Positions 40,934 to 53,500 of a DNA stretch of 64,000 bases are shown here, piece after piece. The DNA comes from Sphaerolaimus hirsutus (lineage: Eukaryota; Nematoda; Chromadorea; Monhysterida; Sphaerolaimidae). The notes under the pieces were generated by a model. It had not been told where the DNA came from, ran no database searches, and saw only the letters and a list, made by a program, of their open reading frames with translations. The position numbers were made by a program, and so were the translations under genes. The first letter of the stretch is position 1; every line of letters starts with the position of its first letter. The stretch spans positions 22,007,206 through 22,071,205 of the forward strand of contig OZ038459.1 of NCBI GenBank assembly GCA_964036195.1, given 5' to 3'.

Positions 40934-41696
40934 TCTACCAGTACCAGTGCAGTGCATTTTATAGTGATAAATCAATTATGCCTACATACACTAGTTTTCC
41001 CCCGAAATTTCAGAAAATTTGGAAAACTCCAATTAGCTTTGAAAGCATTTGAGTTCGCTGGAATGGGTCATGATAACGGCAGTTGACAGACTCCTCATTC
41101 CGCAAAAACTCAATCCTTTTAAGGCTTGTTTACGAGCGGAGTTTTTACCCCAAATTTGGTATACTCCGGTTACTTTACACCCTGCACGCGTGGTTCCCGC
41201 TGGAAGTGTGCCAATGATGATTAGCGTGTGCGAGTTTCATAAAAAGATGACAAAATTGATTGTTGTTATAATGTTATCCATTAACATATTCACATCGATG
41301 AATTTTTTTCCATCTATTTACGGAAATCGCATGATTTAACAATCATTGGCACGCTTCCAACTCGAGACATAAATCAGTGCGACGGCAGAGTATCATGTAC
41401 GCCGAGTATAGAAAACTATTGCGTGTAGGGCCATTTAAATTGAATATCATTGGTGAAACGGAACGTACCAGCTATTTCACCAATCCATTACACCGTCAAG
41501 TGACAAAAATCAAATGTTTTCTTTAAAGCGTGTTTCAAATCGGCTCTAAACGAAACTTGTTGGCGATGACACAAAATGTCAACTGGTTCCCATTCCAATT
41601 CAAAGCTTGCTCACGAGTGACACTACGCATTGAACATTTTAATAAATAGAATACGTATTTGGTGTCCTTGTCAACTAGTGTGCGGAGGAAGTTTCC

Positions 41697-41867
41697 CTTA
41701 ATGGGCCCGCACATGCTAGTTGACATTGACACCAAATGTCAACTGGTGCCGATCGCAATTCAAAGCTTGGTGACGAGTGGGGAGCGACGTACAAACGCAA
41801 TCTTTGAATTAGGAACGGAACCAGTTGACATTTGGTGTCGATGTCAACTAGCGTGTGTGGGGCCATA
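41697..41867. mobile_element. GGGCCCGCACATGCTAGTTGACA MITE, 170 bp
   Basis: Near-perfect inverted halves (GACACCAAATGTCAACTGGT / ACCAGTTGACATTTGGTGTC). A broken copy of the same family precedes it at 41560-41690. Confidence 0.8.
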
Positions 41868-42361
41868 CCCGTAATTTTGTGTGTTTTTATTTCTCACTTG
41901 ACCATTGTCGTAAGATCATATATATACTTGTTCCCATACACAGACGTTTCACGTTTCACGTTCACGTTTTTATTGAAATGCTAAATATACAGATATAATA
42001 ATATCGAAAAATGAAATACGCATCTGAAAGTGCTCGATTAATTATAATTAATCAATCAATTATAAATAGCGCAAAGAATAAACGAAAGAAACAGCACCGG
42101 TATAAGTTGACATGATTTTATTCACAACAATCAATGTAGGTAAATGTTAAGTTTTCACACCCGTGGGAAAATGTCGTGCCGATTTAATGTGAAATAAAAA
42201 TTTAGGTTCACACGTTAACTGAAGTGATAGGTAAATTTCCAATCACTATAAATTATTAGCGAAGCGCGACATTCCCCAATAATTTTGGTCTTTGTCATAG
42301 AATAAATTTTTATACTATTTACCTGTGAAAATAACATAAAAAGGTGTCATGAAATATACAA

Positions 42362-42510
42362 TACCGTAAATCATCAAATAAGTCCCCAGAAAAGTATCTT
42401 TTCAGTTCTCAGTATACGGTAGATATGTTAGCCAGAATTTATCCCACCCATACAACGGGTATTTTTGCTTTACTCAGCTAACGTGGGGAGTTATTCGAGG
42501 GTTTACGGTA
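42362..42510. mobile_element. TACCGTAAATCATCAAATAA MITE, 149 bp
   Basis: Inverted right end TTATTCGAGGGTTTACGGTA. Same subfamily as 35195-36211. Confidence 0.7.
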
Positions 42511-42823
42511 ATCCGGATTTAATTGAGAGATTGCAATAAATCACTTAAAACGGTCTAAATGGTAACGGATGAAAGTCTAAAGCGATTTGTACGGAATGAA
42601 TATCAATGGAATTATTGCTACACATGCGGCTGCGTATTTTAGTGTAGTATTTGATCGTATAAAATGAGCAAGATCTAAGGTTCAACAGCATTTAAATTAA
42701 TGTAAATGAAGCGCGTACATCAGCTCTTGCATTTGCACATGCAATATCAAATTTGCAAAATCATAAATACGACTGCACAAAACCTTTCAGCTTTAAGAAC
42801 ATTTGGACTATTCTCTATTCGAA

Positions 42824-42912
42824 CCCTGTAAATTGTCATGCAAACTGTCAAATGAAAATAAAAACCATTTTTTCCTAACTTTTGACATTTTACAGGGTGC
42901 GGATCTGGCCCA
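42824..42912. mobile_element. CACCCTGTAAA fold-back, short
   Basis: GAACCCTGTAAATTGTCATG and GACATTTTACAGGGTGCGG as inverted ends with about 50 bp between. Confidence 0.65.
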
Positions 42913-43357
42913 AGTTACCGTTTTGCACATTTTATTTGCATATGTAAAATCTGTCAGCATGCACGCGCCCTAAAGACCAATAGATTTTACATTTGGCAAT
43001 GTTATAGCATACTCATATTTACGTAAATGTGTATACTGAACTGGTTACTTGGCTTGATTTGTAAATATTAAAAAGTTAATCTAAATATACTCGGCGGACA
43101 TCACACTTAGTATTGAAACCTACCATAACCCACCTGAATAATTAACCAAAAATAATACAGTTTTTTCATAATATTTCGTTTTTTTCCATTGAATAATTAG
43201 TTACGAAATTTATCACAAGATTTTATTCATTAATTTATGGTAGGTTTCCATACTAGGTGTGCTGTCCGCCGAGTATACCTAATTCTATTTCATTCGATTT
43301 GTGGAATACGCAAAAATACGACATCAAACTTTGAGAAAAATGTGAAGTTTGAAGGGG

Positions 43358-43581
43358 GCAGGCCTGTTACGCACATCTGCCCGATACGCTCATTTGCCCG
43401 TCTTTTTCACTTGACACATTTTCAAGTGATTTTCAGATATGAGTGAAGTGAAAAAAATTCCCTAATGTCATTGCGCAACTTTTTTCACTTTACTCATATC
43501 TGAAAATCACTTGAAAAAGTGTCAAGTGAAAAAAAACGGGCAAATGTGCGTATCGGGCAGATGTGCGTATCAGTGCACCCC
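43358..43581. mobile_element. GCACATCTGCCCGATACGC fold-back
   Basis: TTACGCACATCTGCCCGATA and CGGGCAGATGTGCGTATC ends, TTTTTCACTTGACAC arms; second copy of the element at 29415-29785. Confidence 0.72.
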
Positions 43582-44214
43582 CGTTTGAAGCACTATATTT
43601 CGATGCGTTTTTCAATACTAATATTTAGTTCCGATGTTGATTCATTTTTAAAAAGTTGGCCACATCGAACAAGTGACGTCAATTTTTTCCAAAAATAGGA
43701 TATCTCTCAAAGGTGAAATCGCATCTTCGCAGCGTGTACAAATTGTGATAATATTTCTTAAATGTGTAACGAAACTACGTGTAAAAGTGATAAAAAGGCT
43801 ACAATGCTACGAAAAAATTCAATTTCACACATAAAAAATCGTGCAAAATTGGAGGCAACCTGAATGTGACTGTGGTGTAGTGAAAAAGTGATAAACTCGT
43901 GTGCATTTTCTGATCAAAGTGACTTTTACTCAAACTGGCATACGCGTGAAAAATTTTAATCTCGAATGGTTGCAATTTCGTTGAATCACGGTCAACTAAA
44001 ATACTGTTTTAAATGCGTTCCAGTTGACTGAGACGCGTCATTTTTGGCCTGTGTCAAAACGAATCAAACACTGCCATTTAAAACATTTATCTGATTTGAC
44101 CGCGGACGATTGTGTAGGCACAACACCGAAAATTAGCAAATTACGAACTTTTAAAAAACCCGATAAACAACACCGAATTTGCAACCATACGATAGGATAA
44201 TAAACCCAAAACCC

Positions 44215-44517
44215 TCAAATTAATCCCTCCTGAGGCGGCATTTTCATAACAGTCTGCATTCCAAATTCATGTGCACCGTTCTCACTTCGTCCCTGGCCAC
44301 TATGTCCCACTTTTTGTCCCGTGCCATGTTGTCCCAGTTCTTGTCTAGAGGGACTATACGCACCTCTAGTGGCTCTACGCTGTCTGGCGATTGTTACTAG
44401 GCATAGACATACAGCTACTATGGCTATGGCCAATAGAATTATTAGAATTGGTATTAGAATGTAGTAGAAAAGTGGCGGGCCTGATGTGGATAGCGTTTGG
44501 CTGGGGCTGGACGCAAT
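44215..44517 (-). CDS. crb: crb terminal exon: membrane helix and cytoplasmic tail
   Basis: [15 protein letters not shown], helix [20 protein letters not shown], then [16 protein letters not shown] (FERM-binding motif) and a Gly/Gln-rich spacer. The end is MPPQEGLI and TGA. The tail is about 55 residues, against 37 in fly Crumbs. ERLI (PDZ ligand) is EGLI here and GTY is GAY. Confidence 0.95.
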   Translation of the reverse strand: MASSPSQTLSTSGPPLFYYILIPILIILLAIAIVAVCLCLVTIARQRRATRGAYSPSRQELGQHGTGQKVGHSGQGRSENGAHEFGMQTVMKMPPQEGLI

Positions 44518-47500
44518 CTGAAATTTTTTAATTGTGACATTTTTTAAGTGTGAATGTTTGTATTTTGTATTGATGACCGTATATGCTTGAATATGAGCCC
44601 TCCAGCGCATGTATTTATTATAATACCTCAAGTGCCTTTATGAGTTTACACTTTACACCTTTATGAAAGTTATTTGAGGGGTCTTATTCAAGAATTTACG
44701 GTACCTACAGTCTAAATTTTTGAGTTTCACAGCAATTCTAGAGCATAAAATTGTGTGAAGCTTGTGGTCAGTGTATTTCTCATTCTATTTCTAAAAATTC
44801 TAAGCTAAAACGTGAAAATTGGTCAGAATATCAAAACTCAGTTTCACTTTTCAATTGAACTGGGCACATTGCCAAATGCTCCTCTAAACATCACAAAATT
44901 TGATAGACAGCAGATATCTGAGAAAATCTTAAGGCAGTAGTTTGTAAATATTTACATATGTGTACATAAAATGCATGGCATCAAGTAGAGATTTAGTAGG
45001 GGGTGCCGCCCCTTTTTCTGGGGGCAGTCCAGCACCCTGTAAAGTGTATAGAGAAGTCTCAAAAGTCATGCAATATGTCAAAAGAAAAGAAATAAAAAGT
45101 TTATTACTTAACTTTTGACACTTTTCATGATATTTCTCAAATTTGTATGACATTTTGCATAATGTTTGACACTTTACTTTACACTTTACAGGGTGCGTGA
45201 CTGGAACCATATGGCAATTCCACAAGTGACAAGAAAAGTGATCAGTTGTTTTTAGGTAAGGTCTTACCACTCATAATATTTACCTGTGGCTCGATTTAGC
45301 ATACATATACAACTTTATACATTTCTTGTCACCGAAAAAACATTTGTCACTAAAAATCTACTTGAAGCCTCACATCATTCAAAAAATGTGCCATCTTGGC
45401 CATCAGAGAAAATTTCAGTATCATTTTAATCACCTAAATCGGGAATATTTTCAACAAATTTTACTTCTCCGTCTGAAATTTCGCTCATACTTTCCCCTTG
45501 TTCACATTTGGTTTCAACAGAATTTTCGGTCACAATAATTGGTCTATCAGTCGAGGCAATAGATTGAACTGAATCAGTCAATTTGATCGAGTCAATAGAA
45601 TGGTTCGACTCAATCGACCGGTTTGAGCCAATAAATTGCCCCAAGTCAAATGATTGATTCAAGCCAATAGAATGGTTTAAGTCAATCGATTTTGCCGAGT
45701 CAATAAACTCGTTCGAGTCAATCGATTGGTCCGAGCCATTCAATTGGGTCGAGTCAATAGGTTGGTTTGACTCAATTGACTGGTTAAGATCAATCAATTG
45801 GGCTGACACCGAGTCAATAGATTGAACCGAGTCATATAATTGGGCCCAGTCAAGGTATTGGTCCAAGCCATTCAATTGGCCATAGCCAGAGGATTGGGTC
45901 GATCCAATAGATTGGATTGAGTCAATCAACTGGTTCGTATCAAGTGATTGGTTCGAGTCAAGTGATTGGTTTGAGTCAAGTGATTGGTTCGAGTCAAGTG
46001 ATTTGTTCGAGTCAAGTGATTGGATCGAGCCAATAGATTGGTTCGAGTCAATCAATTTGCCCAAGTCAATCAATTTGCCCGAGTCAATAAACTCATTCGA
46101 GTCAGTCGATTGGGCAGAGTCATTCAATTGGCCAGAGGCAATAGACTGGTTCAAGTAAATTGATTTGGACGAGTCAATTGATTGGGTGGAGTCATTCGAT
46201 TGGTTCAAGCCAATCGATTGGGGTGAGTGAATAGATTGGTTTGACTCAATAGATTGGTTAACGTCAATCAATTGGGTTGACACCGAGCCAATAGATTGAT
46301 CCGAGTCAATAGATTCATCCGAGTCAAAGGATTCATCCGAGTCAATAGATTCATCCGAGTCAATAGATTCATCCAAGCCATTAGATTGGGTCGAGTTAAT
46401 AAATTGATATGAATCAATAGATTGGTTCGAGTCAATAGAATGATTAGAGTGAATCGATTTGGCTGAATCAATTGACTGGGTTGAATCATTTGAATTACCA
46501 AGACTGTTGACATTACTACTCAAAACTCGCACAATCTCAACCAATGTTTCATGACCTGATGTCCCAGTCTCATTGGCAATTTCCCAAGTTTCATTCACGC
46601 TATCAATAACCCCAAAAGTGTGATTAAATGCATCATTGACTCGATTTTCCAGGACCATTTTCAAATAATTCTCATTTTCCGGGTCAATTCCAAAAGTATC
46701 GGGTCGGGTTGAATTTACCTGGGTGCAAAGCGGGCCCGTAAATCCTTCAGAACATACGCACACGTAGCCGCGCGGATTTGATTCATCTAGAGCGCATCTG
46801 CAATTTTGGCATAAATGTAATTTCGAATTATTTCTAGAGAGTTTCTAGAGAATTGTCGAAGTTGATCAGAAGAAGTGTAAGAAATACGAGAGCTTCCGTT
46901 TAAAAACCGAGGACATTTTCAGTGGAGCTGGTTTTGAAGAAGTAGGTGGATGGCGTCAAAATGCACGTAAAAAAGTGTAGATGAATGTAAAAATATAAAA
47001 GGGTTCCAAAAGTGCCGAGCTAGTTTGGAATTAGAATAGGGTTTTTTTGGTAATTTTATGCGCCTCAGCTTGTATTTGCTGGCGCCTTTAATTGTTCTCT
47101 ATCTGTTTGCGGTAGATAGTAGTCTATCGGTCAGGGTTCCCGCGCGCAACCTGGGAAACGCGGGTTCGAGTCCTTTCTATGGCCGTGCATTTTTTGCACT
47201 TTTTCTCAATATAGCTCCCCATTCAGTGATCGGCCGACAGTAAATCAGTGAATTTATTTTTTAATCAGCACTAACCCAGCTCCGTTCAAATTGCACTCAT
47301 GCCCCAGGATTTTTTCGACGCCCAACTCCGCCCACTCTGAGAACTGGGTCAAATCGACGCCGGCCAGCCTTAGAGATGTAAAATTGTTCGAATTCAGATA
47401 TGAAGAATGAATTACGCAGGGGTCCAGCGTGTTGCAGTTGGTTGATGTGAAGCCTGGAAGTTTGGCATTGACATAGGTACATACCCCAGTGACATGACAC

Positions 47501-50500
47501 TGCACACGCAGTTATTTATGTCTAAAGTTGGAAGCGTGCCAATGATAATAAAAGCATGTAATTGCCGCAAATTTTTTTTTTTAAATTCGCCGAAAACCAA
47601 CCAATATCACAATTGCACATAAATCCGCCCATAGTATTCTGACACTTCCCCATGACGCAGTAGGATTTGCGCACACTTTCGGAATCTATGGCACACTCGT
47701 TTATATCCTGATCGCAATTTTCACCCGCCCAGCCGGAATTACATTGACATTCGTAAGTGTCCGTGTCGATAGATCTGCAGTTTTGGGATTTTTGGTATAC
47801 TATGCGGACCGCACGCTATGCATTTTTCATAAGGAAACACTCTATCATGACGTCATATTTAATAAATTAATAATTGTTCTGAAAACAAAAAGGTTTCGTG
47901 AAAAACAAACAAACGCGACTGGCCTTTTTAAATTGCAAAAGTTTCCAATCCCCTTTCATATGAATACAGTTATTTTTGTACCAAATAAGTATGCAGTGTG
48001 CACAATGATGTGAACATTGTCAAACGACCTTTAAGCATTCAACCTGGTATATGAAACTTTATCCCAAATTTGACACTTAACAAGCATTATGGACATTATG
48101 GAGGAGCACTTTCCCTGGTGTCTCAAAACTTTTGAAACACTCAACCAATAAAACTTACATGGTACACGTCGCACCATTTTGACACGGCTCACTTTCACAG
48201 GTATTACCATTTTCATTTCCACTGCACTGCTTCCCGTCCCAAAAGTATCCGGACATGCAATGGCATTTGTAATTGCCTGGTGTCAAATCCTCACAAGACA
48301 TCGCATTGGGGCCGCACGGATTTTCAGAGCACATGATTAATCGATCGGCACACGTAACACCTGTTTTTGAGGTTATGGAACATTTTTTGCAATCAAATCA
48401 AAATCATAAAAAACCAACCACTAAATCCTGGTGGGCACAAGCAAACAAAACCTGTCTCAGTATTTTTGGAACACGTCGCACCAGCGAAACATGGATTGGG
48501 TGAACATGCATCTGTTTCTGTGTTTTCTGTTACATTGGAGCAACTGTAAAATGTGGGTGGGGTGTTCAGAAAGTTTTAGGATGGGTATAAATTGTCCCAC
48601 AAAAAAAACAAAGCAAAATATGTATTGATGCCATTATGCGCAGCGAAAAAAACAGAGCTGATTCAAGCAGTTCATTGACCATTATACCCTTTCTATTTAA
48701 AAAATGTAAATTCACTTTATATAAGATTGTCTTAACCATAGAAATACTTCAGAAACAAGGTATGTTGTTGTGGTCTGTAAAGTGTGTGCAAGCATGCTTT
48801 CTGGAGTGCAAAACATATTACACATAACATGACCTGAATGCACCTAAACTTACATTGTAGATGTTATTGTGCACTGACTTAAGTGACTTCACTTATTTGC
48901 TTTATCACAGCATACCTTGCTACAGAGAAAATTACAGATACAATCCCTGACTCACAAATTTCCAGTAAAACCAGGGAGACATTCACATGTGTATGAATTT
49001 ATTCCATCTATGCAAGTAGCCCCGTTGGCACATGAATTCTGCTCACAATCATCACTGTTCACCTGTAAAAGAAATTTTTAATATTTATATTTATCAAATT
49101 AAGATATCATCAGTTTAACCTTACCTGACAAAATCTGCCCTCAAATCCATCATGACACTGACACTCAACCAAATTCCATCCATTTTCAACACAAACACCG
49201 TTTTCACAAATAAATGGAGCAGTTGTCTCGCTACTTTTGGAACACCCCAAAGTTTCGGTGCACTGTGATGCAGAAACGAGTGTCTCTTTACCAGAGGTGA
49301 TCAGGAAGTAGTGAGATGATGCTGGGGGTGACCAGACAGTTTTATCATTCTGAAAAATGATTTATATATTTACACATTATGCACGTTTTTCATTTTTTTT
49401 ATGTCACGTACCATGTCAAGTGACAAAATGATTCAGATGCTTAATCCAGTGACAATCAAATTTTTAAACATTTTGTCAAATGACAGGTCAACTTTCAAGT
49501 GACCGTTTGTAAACAATCCACCGAAAATTATTAACTTAAAAGGTCACTCATGAAACAATGGAGATCTGAAACGTTGTCACATTTGTCACTTTAAATGGGA
49601 CTTGACAGTGTGCGAAATTTAATTAAGTGTCCACCAACCACAAAATTGACAGGAAGCGCATTGGCAATCTGGAATTGTTCCATACATCCCTCCATTGAAA
49701 CGCCATAGCTCAAACTAATCAAATCGCCGCCAGATAATATGGAACTTTCTGGCACTTTGCCAATGAAAAGTTGCATATCGGGATCAGATAAAATTGATTG
49801 AAAATGTCCACCAGGTCCGGAAATTGGCAGAAATATAGCAGCGTTGTCGATTTTTATCGATGGTGGTGTTCGTTGAAAATCTATCTCAATTTCCCGCCAC
49901 TCGCCATCGTTGAGTATGGCCCAATCTGTAAATATTTATTATATATATTTGGAAATGTATTTTGATGAGTAAAAAATTCACAGCGGGAAAATTTGCCTAA
50001 GCCTGCAGCTAGGGCTCAAACTCGACTCGACCGGAAAAATATGCCCCTGACTCGAGACTCGAGGTTTTTGCCTGACTCGACTCGAATTTTCACTGACTCG
50101 CCCGACTCGACCGGAAAAATTTTGGGGTTGCGACTCGAACTCGAGTTTGAAAAAAATCGAGTTTCGAGCCCTACCTGCAGCCCTCTGTCGCAGCCCAAGT
50201 TTTGTACCCGAAACCGAATCTCGATCCTGATTACGATATCTACCATAATCCATCAGAATAATGAAACAAAAATATATTTTAACGATGAAATTATGGATTG
50301 ATTTAACCAAGGGATAACCAAATTATGGCAAAATTCTGTGTGGTCAGGGGGCAGACCCGCACCCTGTCAGTGTAAAGTCAAGTGTGAAAAATTGAAAAAA
50401 AACACTTTTACTTAACATTTGCCACTTATGCATGACAATTATATGAGATTTTACATAACATCTCACACTTTTTTACACTTTACAGGGTGCGAGACTGGCA

Positions 50501-53500
50501 CCAGGGGACGGAAAGTTGACACCCTTGAACAGTCAAGCAAAATATCCCCCATGCACAATTCCCACTAACTTGACACATTCGGATTAATACTGGGCTGCAG
50601 CATATCTCCCAATCGATAATTCACTCCTAATCCGCCATTTTTGAACCCCACAGCGACAAATTCACCACCTTTCGGTGAAGTCAAATAAAACAACATGCCA
50701 TTTTCAGTTCGCGTGCGCATTTTCCACGAGAAAATGCCGTGAAAATGGACATTTTCGGGGGTCGATGTTTTTATTGGGGGTTGATTGAGTTTCAAAGTGA
50801 GTGAAGTGAGGGAATTTAGAGTTGTTGGTGCGACGCCTGTGACGGGGGGGGGGGTGGTTTGTTTTGTTGAATGTTTTTGAAGTTTGCATTAAGGGGTTTT
50901 CTTGTCATTCTATACTTAGACGCAGAGTTGCGAAAGCGTATTTACGCTTACCCGAATACCCGGGTAAATGGGTATTTATACTTACGCTTACGCTTAAGCT
51001 TTCATTAAATATCCGTACGCTTTATTACGCTTTCCCGGCCGAATAACCAGGTACTAAAAGCGTAAAAAAGCTTTTCACACAGTACGGTTTTACGCGTTTG
51101 AAAAAGTACCAAAATACTGCGTACAAAAAAAGTGACTGTGTGTGTGCAATAATGCACTGGAAAAAGCGGAAATGCCTCTGCCTTAGTGAACTCTGCCTGC
51201 GGCAATGACTAAGTGTTTCTGTCGATGAATTGCCAATGAATTGAATGAATCTAAGGGCAGACTACCAAATAGGCGTCAAAAAAATTTCGCTGGGAGCTTG
51301 ATTTTGTAAGAATCCTCTGAACAAAGACTTTGTTAAAAAAATTTACGCTTACGCTTTTTTTACGCTTTCCCAGGTATTTTAAAAATACCTTACGCTTTGA
51401 GTATCCATACTCAAAATTTGGAAAGTGTATTTACGCTTACGCTTACGCTTTCCAAAAATACCGGTATTTTAACAACTCTGCTTAGACGAAGATACCGCTT
51501 CAAATTGAATTAGAATTTATTCATCTTTTTTATATGATTATTTCACAGACAATATTTTTTCTTTCAAATTTCAGTACATACCCCGTCTGAGTAAGATTGG
51601 GAAAAAGGTATATACATAAGTACCCCTCGAAACTTTTCCAGGTCATCTTGGAAATAGTATCACCCCCTTCCCCTACTGGAATTAAGTAGTGTAAAGTAAA
51701 CGTAATGTTTTTACCGTATTACCTCCTATATAAGGTATACCTCTAACATAAGGTACCCTCTAATATAAGGTATACCTTTTCGTCGTTTTGAACGTGAGGA
51801 ACTAAATATAAGGCATACCTCTAATATAAGACACAGCTGGCTGCATGCCAAAACGCGTAAAATCGCAAAAACGGTTGCCAAACATGGGGTAAAACGATGA
51901 AAATGGTGCAGAAGGGCACTCAGACAACTCTGTGCAACTTGTATTAGGTCTGGTTTACTAATTTTGTTACATTCCAGTTAGATAAAATGAATTGCGTTGT
52001 TGTTCACTTTTGGTAATATGTTTGAAAAATCTGACGAAAACAATATACCGTATTACCTCGAATTATCCCCCCTCCCTTGAATTAACCCCCCCCCCCCCCT
52101 CGAATTAACCCCCCCCCTCAAAATGGGCTGGGAAAATAATAAACCCCTCCTCGAAATACCCCCCCCCCTTCGGAATGATGTACGTCATGTACATAATAAA
52201 TACGTTATGTACGCAATGTACATGACGTATATTACTGTTTATCAGCATTGCAGCTACACATAGACTAGTTTATGTAGTTATTATGTCCAAATATATCCTG
52301 TTTGAACACATTTATTACCTGTTTTGGGTATGCAAATGCCTACTATTTACTACGATCCTTACGAAAATTTCTGACGAAATAATAACCCCCCCCCCCCCTC
52401 GAATAAACCCCCTCCCTCGAATTAACCCCCCCTCAAATTTTGCTGGCGAAATAATAAACCCCCATGGGGGTATTTCGAGGTAATACGGTAAGGTATACCT
52501 CTAATATAAGGTACCCTCTAATATAAGGTATATCAAAACGCTGAAAAAACTGACGAAATTAATATAAGGTATACCTTATATTAGAGGTAATACGGTAAAG
52601 ATATTCACTGTTCAACAAAATTATTGCTTACCGCTTGTCATGACAATACCGTGGAATAAGTAATTTAATTCAATTTTTAAAACTGGCGAAATAATAACCC
52701 CGCCCGAATAAACCCCTCAAATTTGTTGGCGTAATAATAGACCCCCTGAAGGTACTTCAAGGACAAATTGCACACATTATATGCATTTCAAAACAACAAA
52801 AACATCCCTGGGGGACTCCCAGACCCTGTAAAATGTCAAATGTCATACAAAATGTCAAAAGTCATGTCAAACGCTTTTACCATTTTGCAGGGCATTTTAC
52901 ATGACTTTTGAAACTTTGCATGACATTTCACAGTTTACAGGGTATGGGATTGGCACCTGTAACTCACAATTGTATCCCCCCTCCAAAGGTACACAAGTTC
53001 CCCCCGTGGCGCAATTTTCCGCCCTCTCGCAAACATCCAATTCAGTACAATTTCTGCCCGCATATCCCCCGGTGCATTTGCAAACGTAATCGTTGAAAGT
53101 GTTTTCGCATTGGCCGAAACGTCCGCACGGGCTTAATTTGCATAGATCGTCGGATACGAAGCCGGGCAAAACGTTGCGCATACGTTTCTGCGGGGATTTA
53201 CGTGCGAAATTTAAGGATAAGATTTGATTAGCCCGGGATGTAATTTTTTTTTTTTTTGGGGGGGGGACTGCGGCCATTCACTCACCCTGTAAAATGTATT
53301 GTGTAATGATTGAAGATACCGTGTAAATTGTTTTTTTTTTTACATTTTACGGGACACATGACAAAACTGTGTAACATTTTACAGGGTACATGACTAGCCC
53401 CAGATTCATATCTGAAATTACCTAGCAATTAACTGAACTTATTGGCAGACAGCCAATCAAAACCACATTGAATCGGACAGCGAATTATCAGGAATGATTC

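Larger units (their letters stand above)
39809..44214. other. Convergent intergenic region, capping enzyme to crumbs
   Basis: No gene recognised. Listed MITEs occupy about a third. The stretch 42911-43357 is AT-rich with an inverted pair GTATACTCGGCGGACA-like near 43085 and 43270. TTTTATT at 43221-43227 would be an AATAAA on the - strand, a possible crumbs poly(A) signal about 1 kb from the stop. Confidence 0.5.

Noticed and set aside
46268..46513. 81-codon - strand frame overlapping the crumbs stalk
   Set aside because: It is the alternate frame of the 18-bp repeat array (LLTRMN units). The frame linked to the EGF is the one with sequons and flanking unique sequence.
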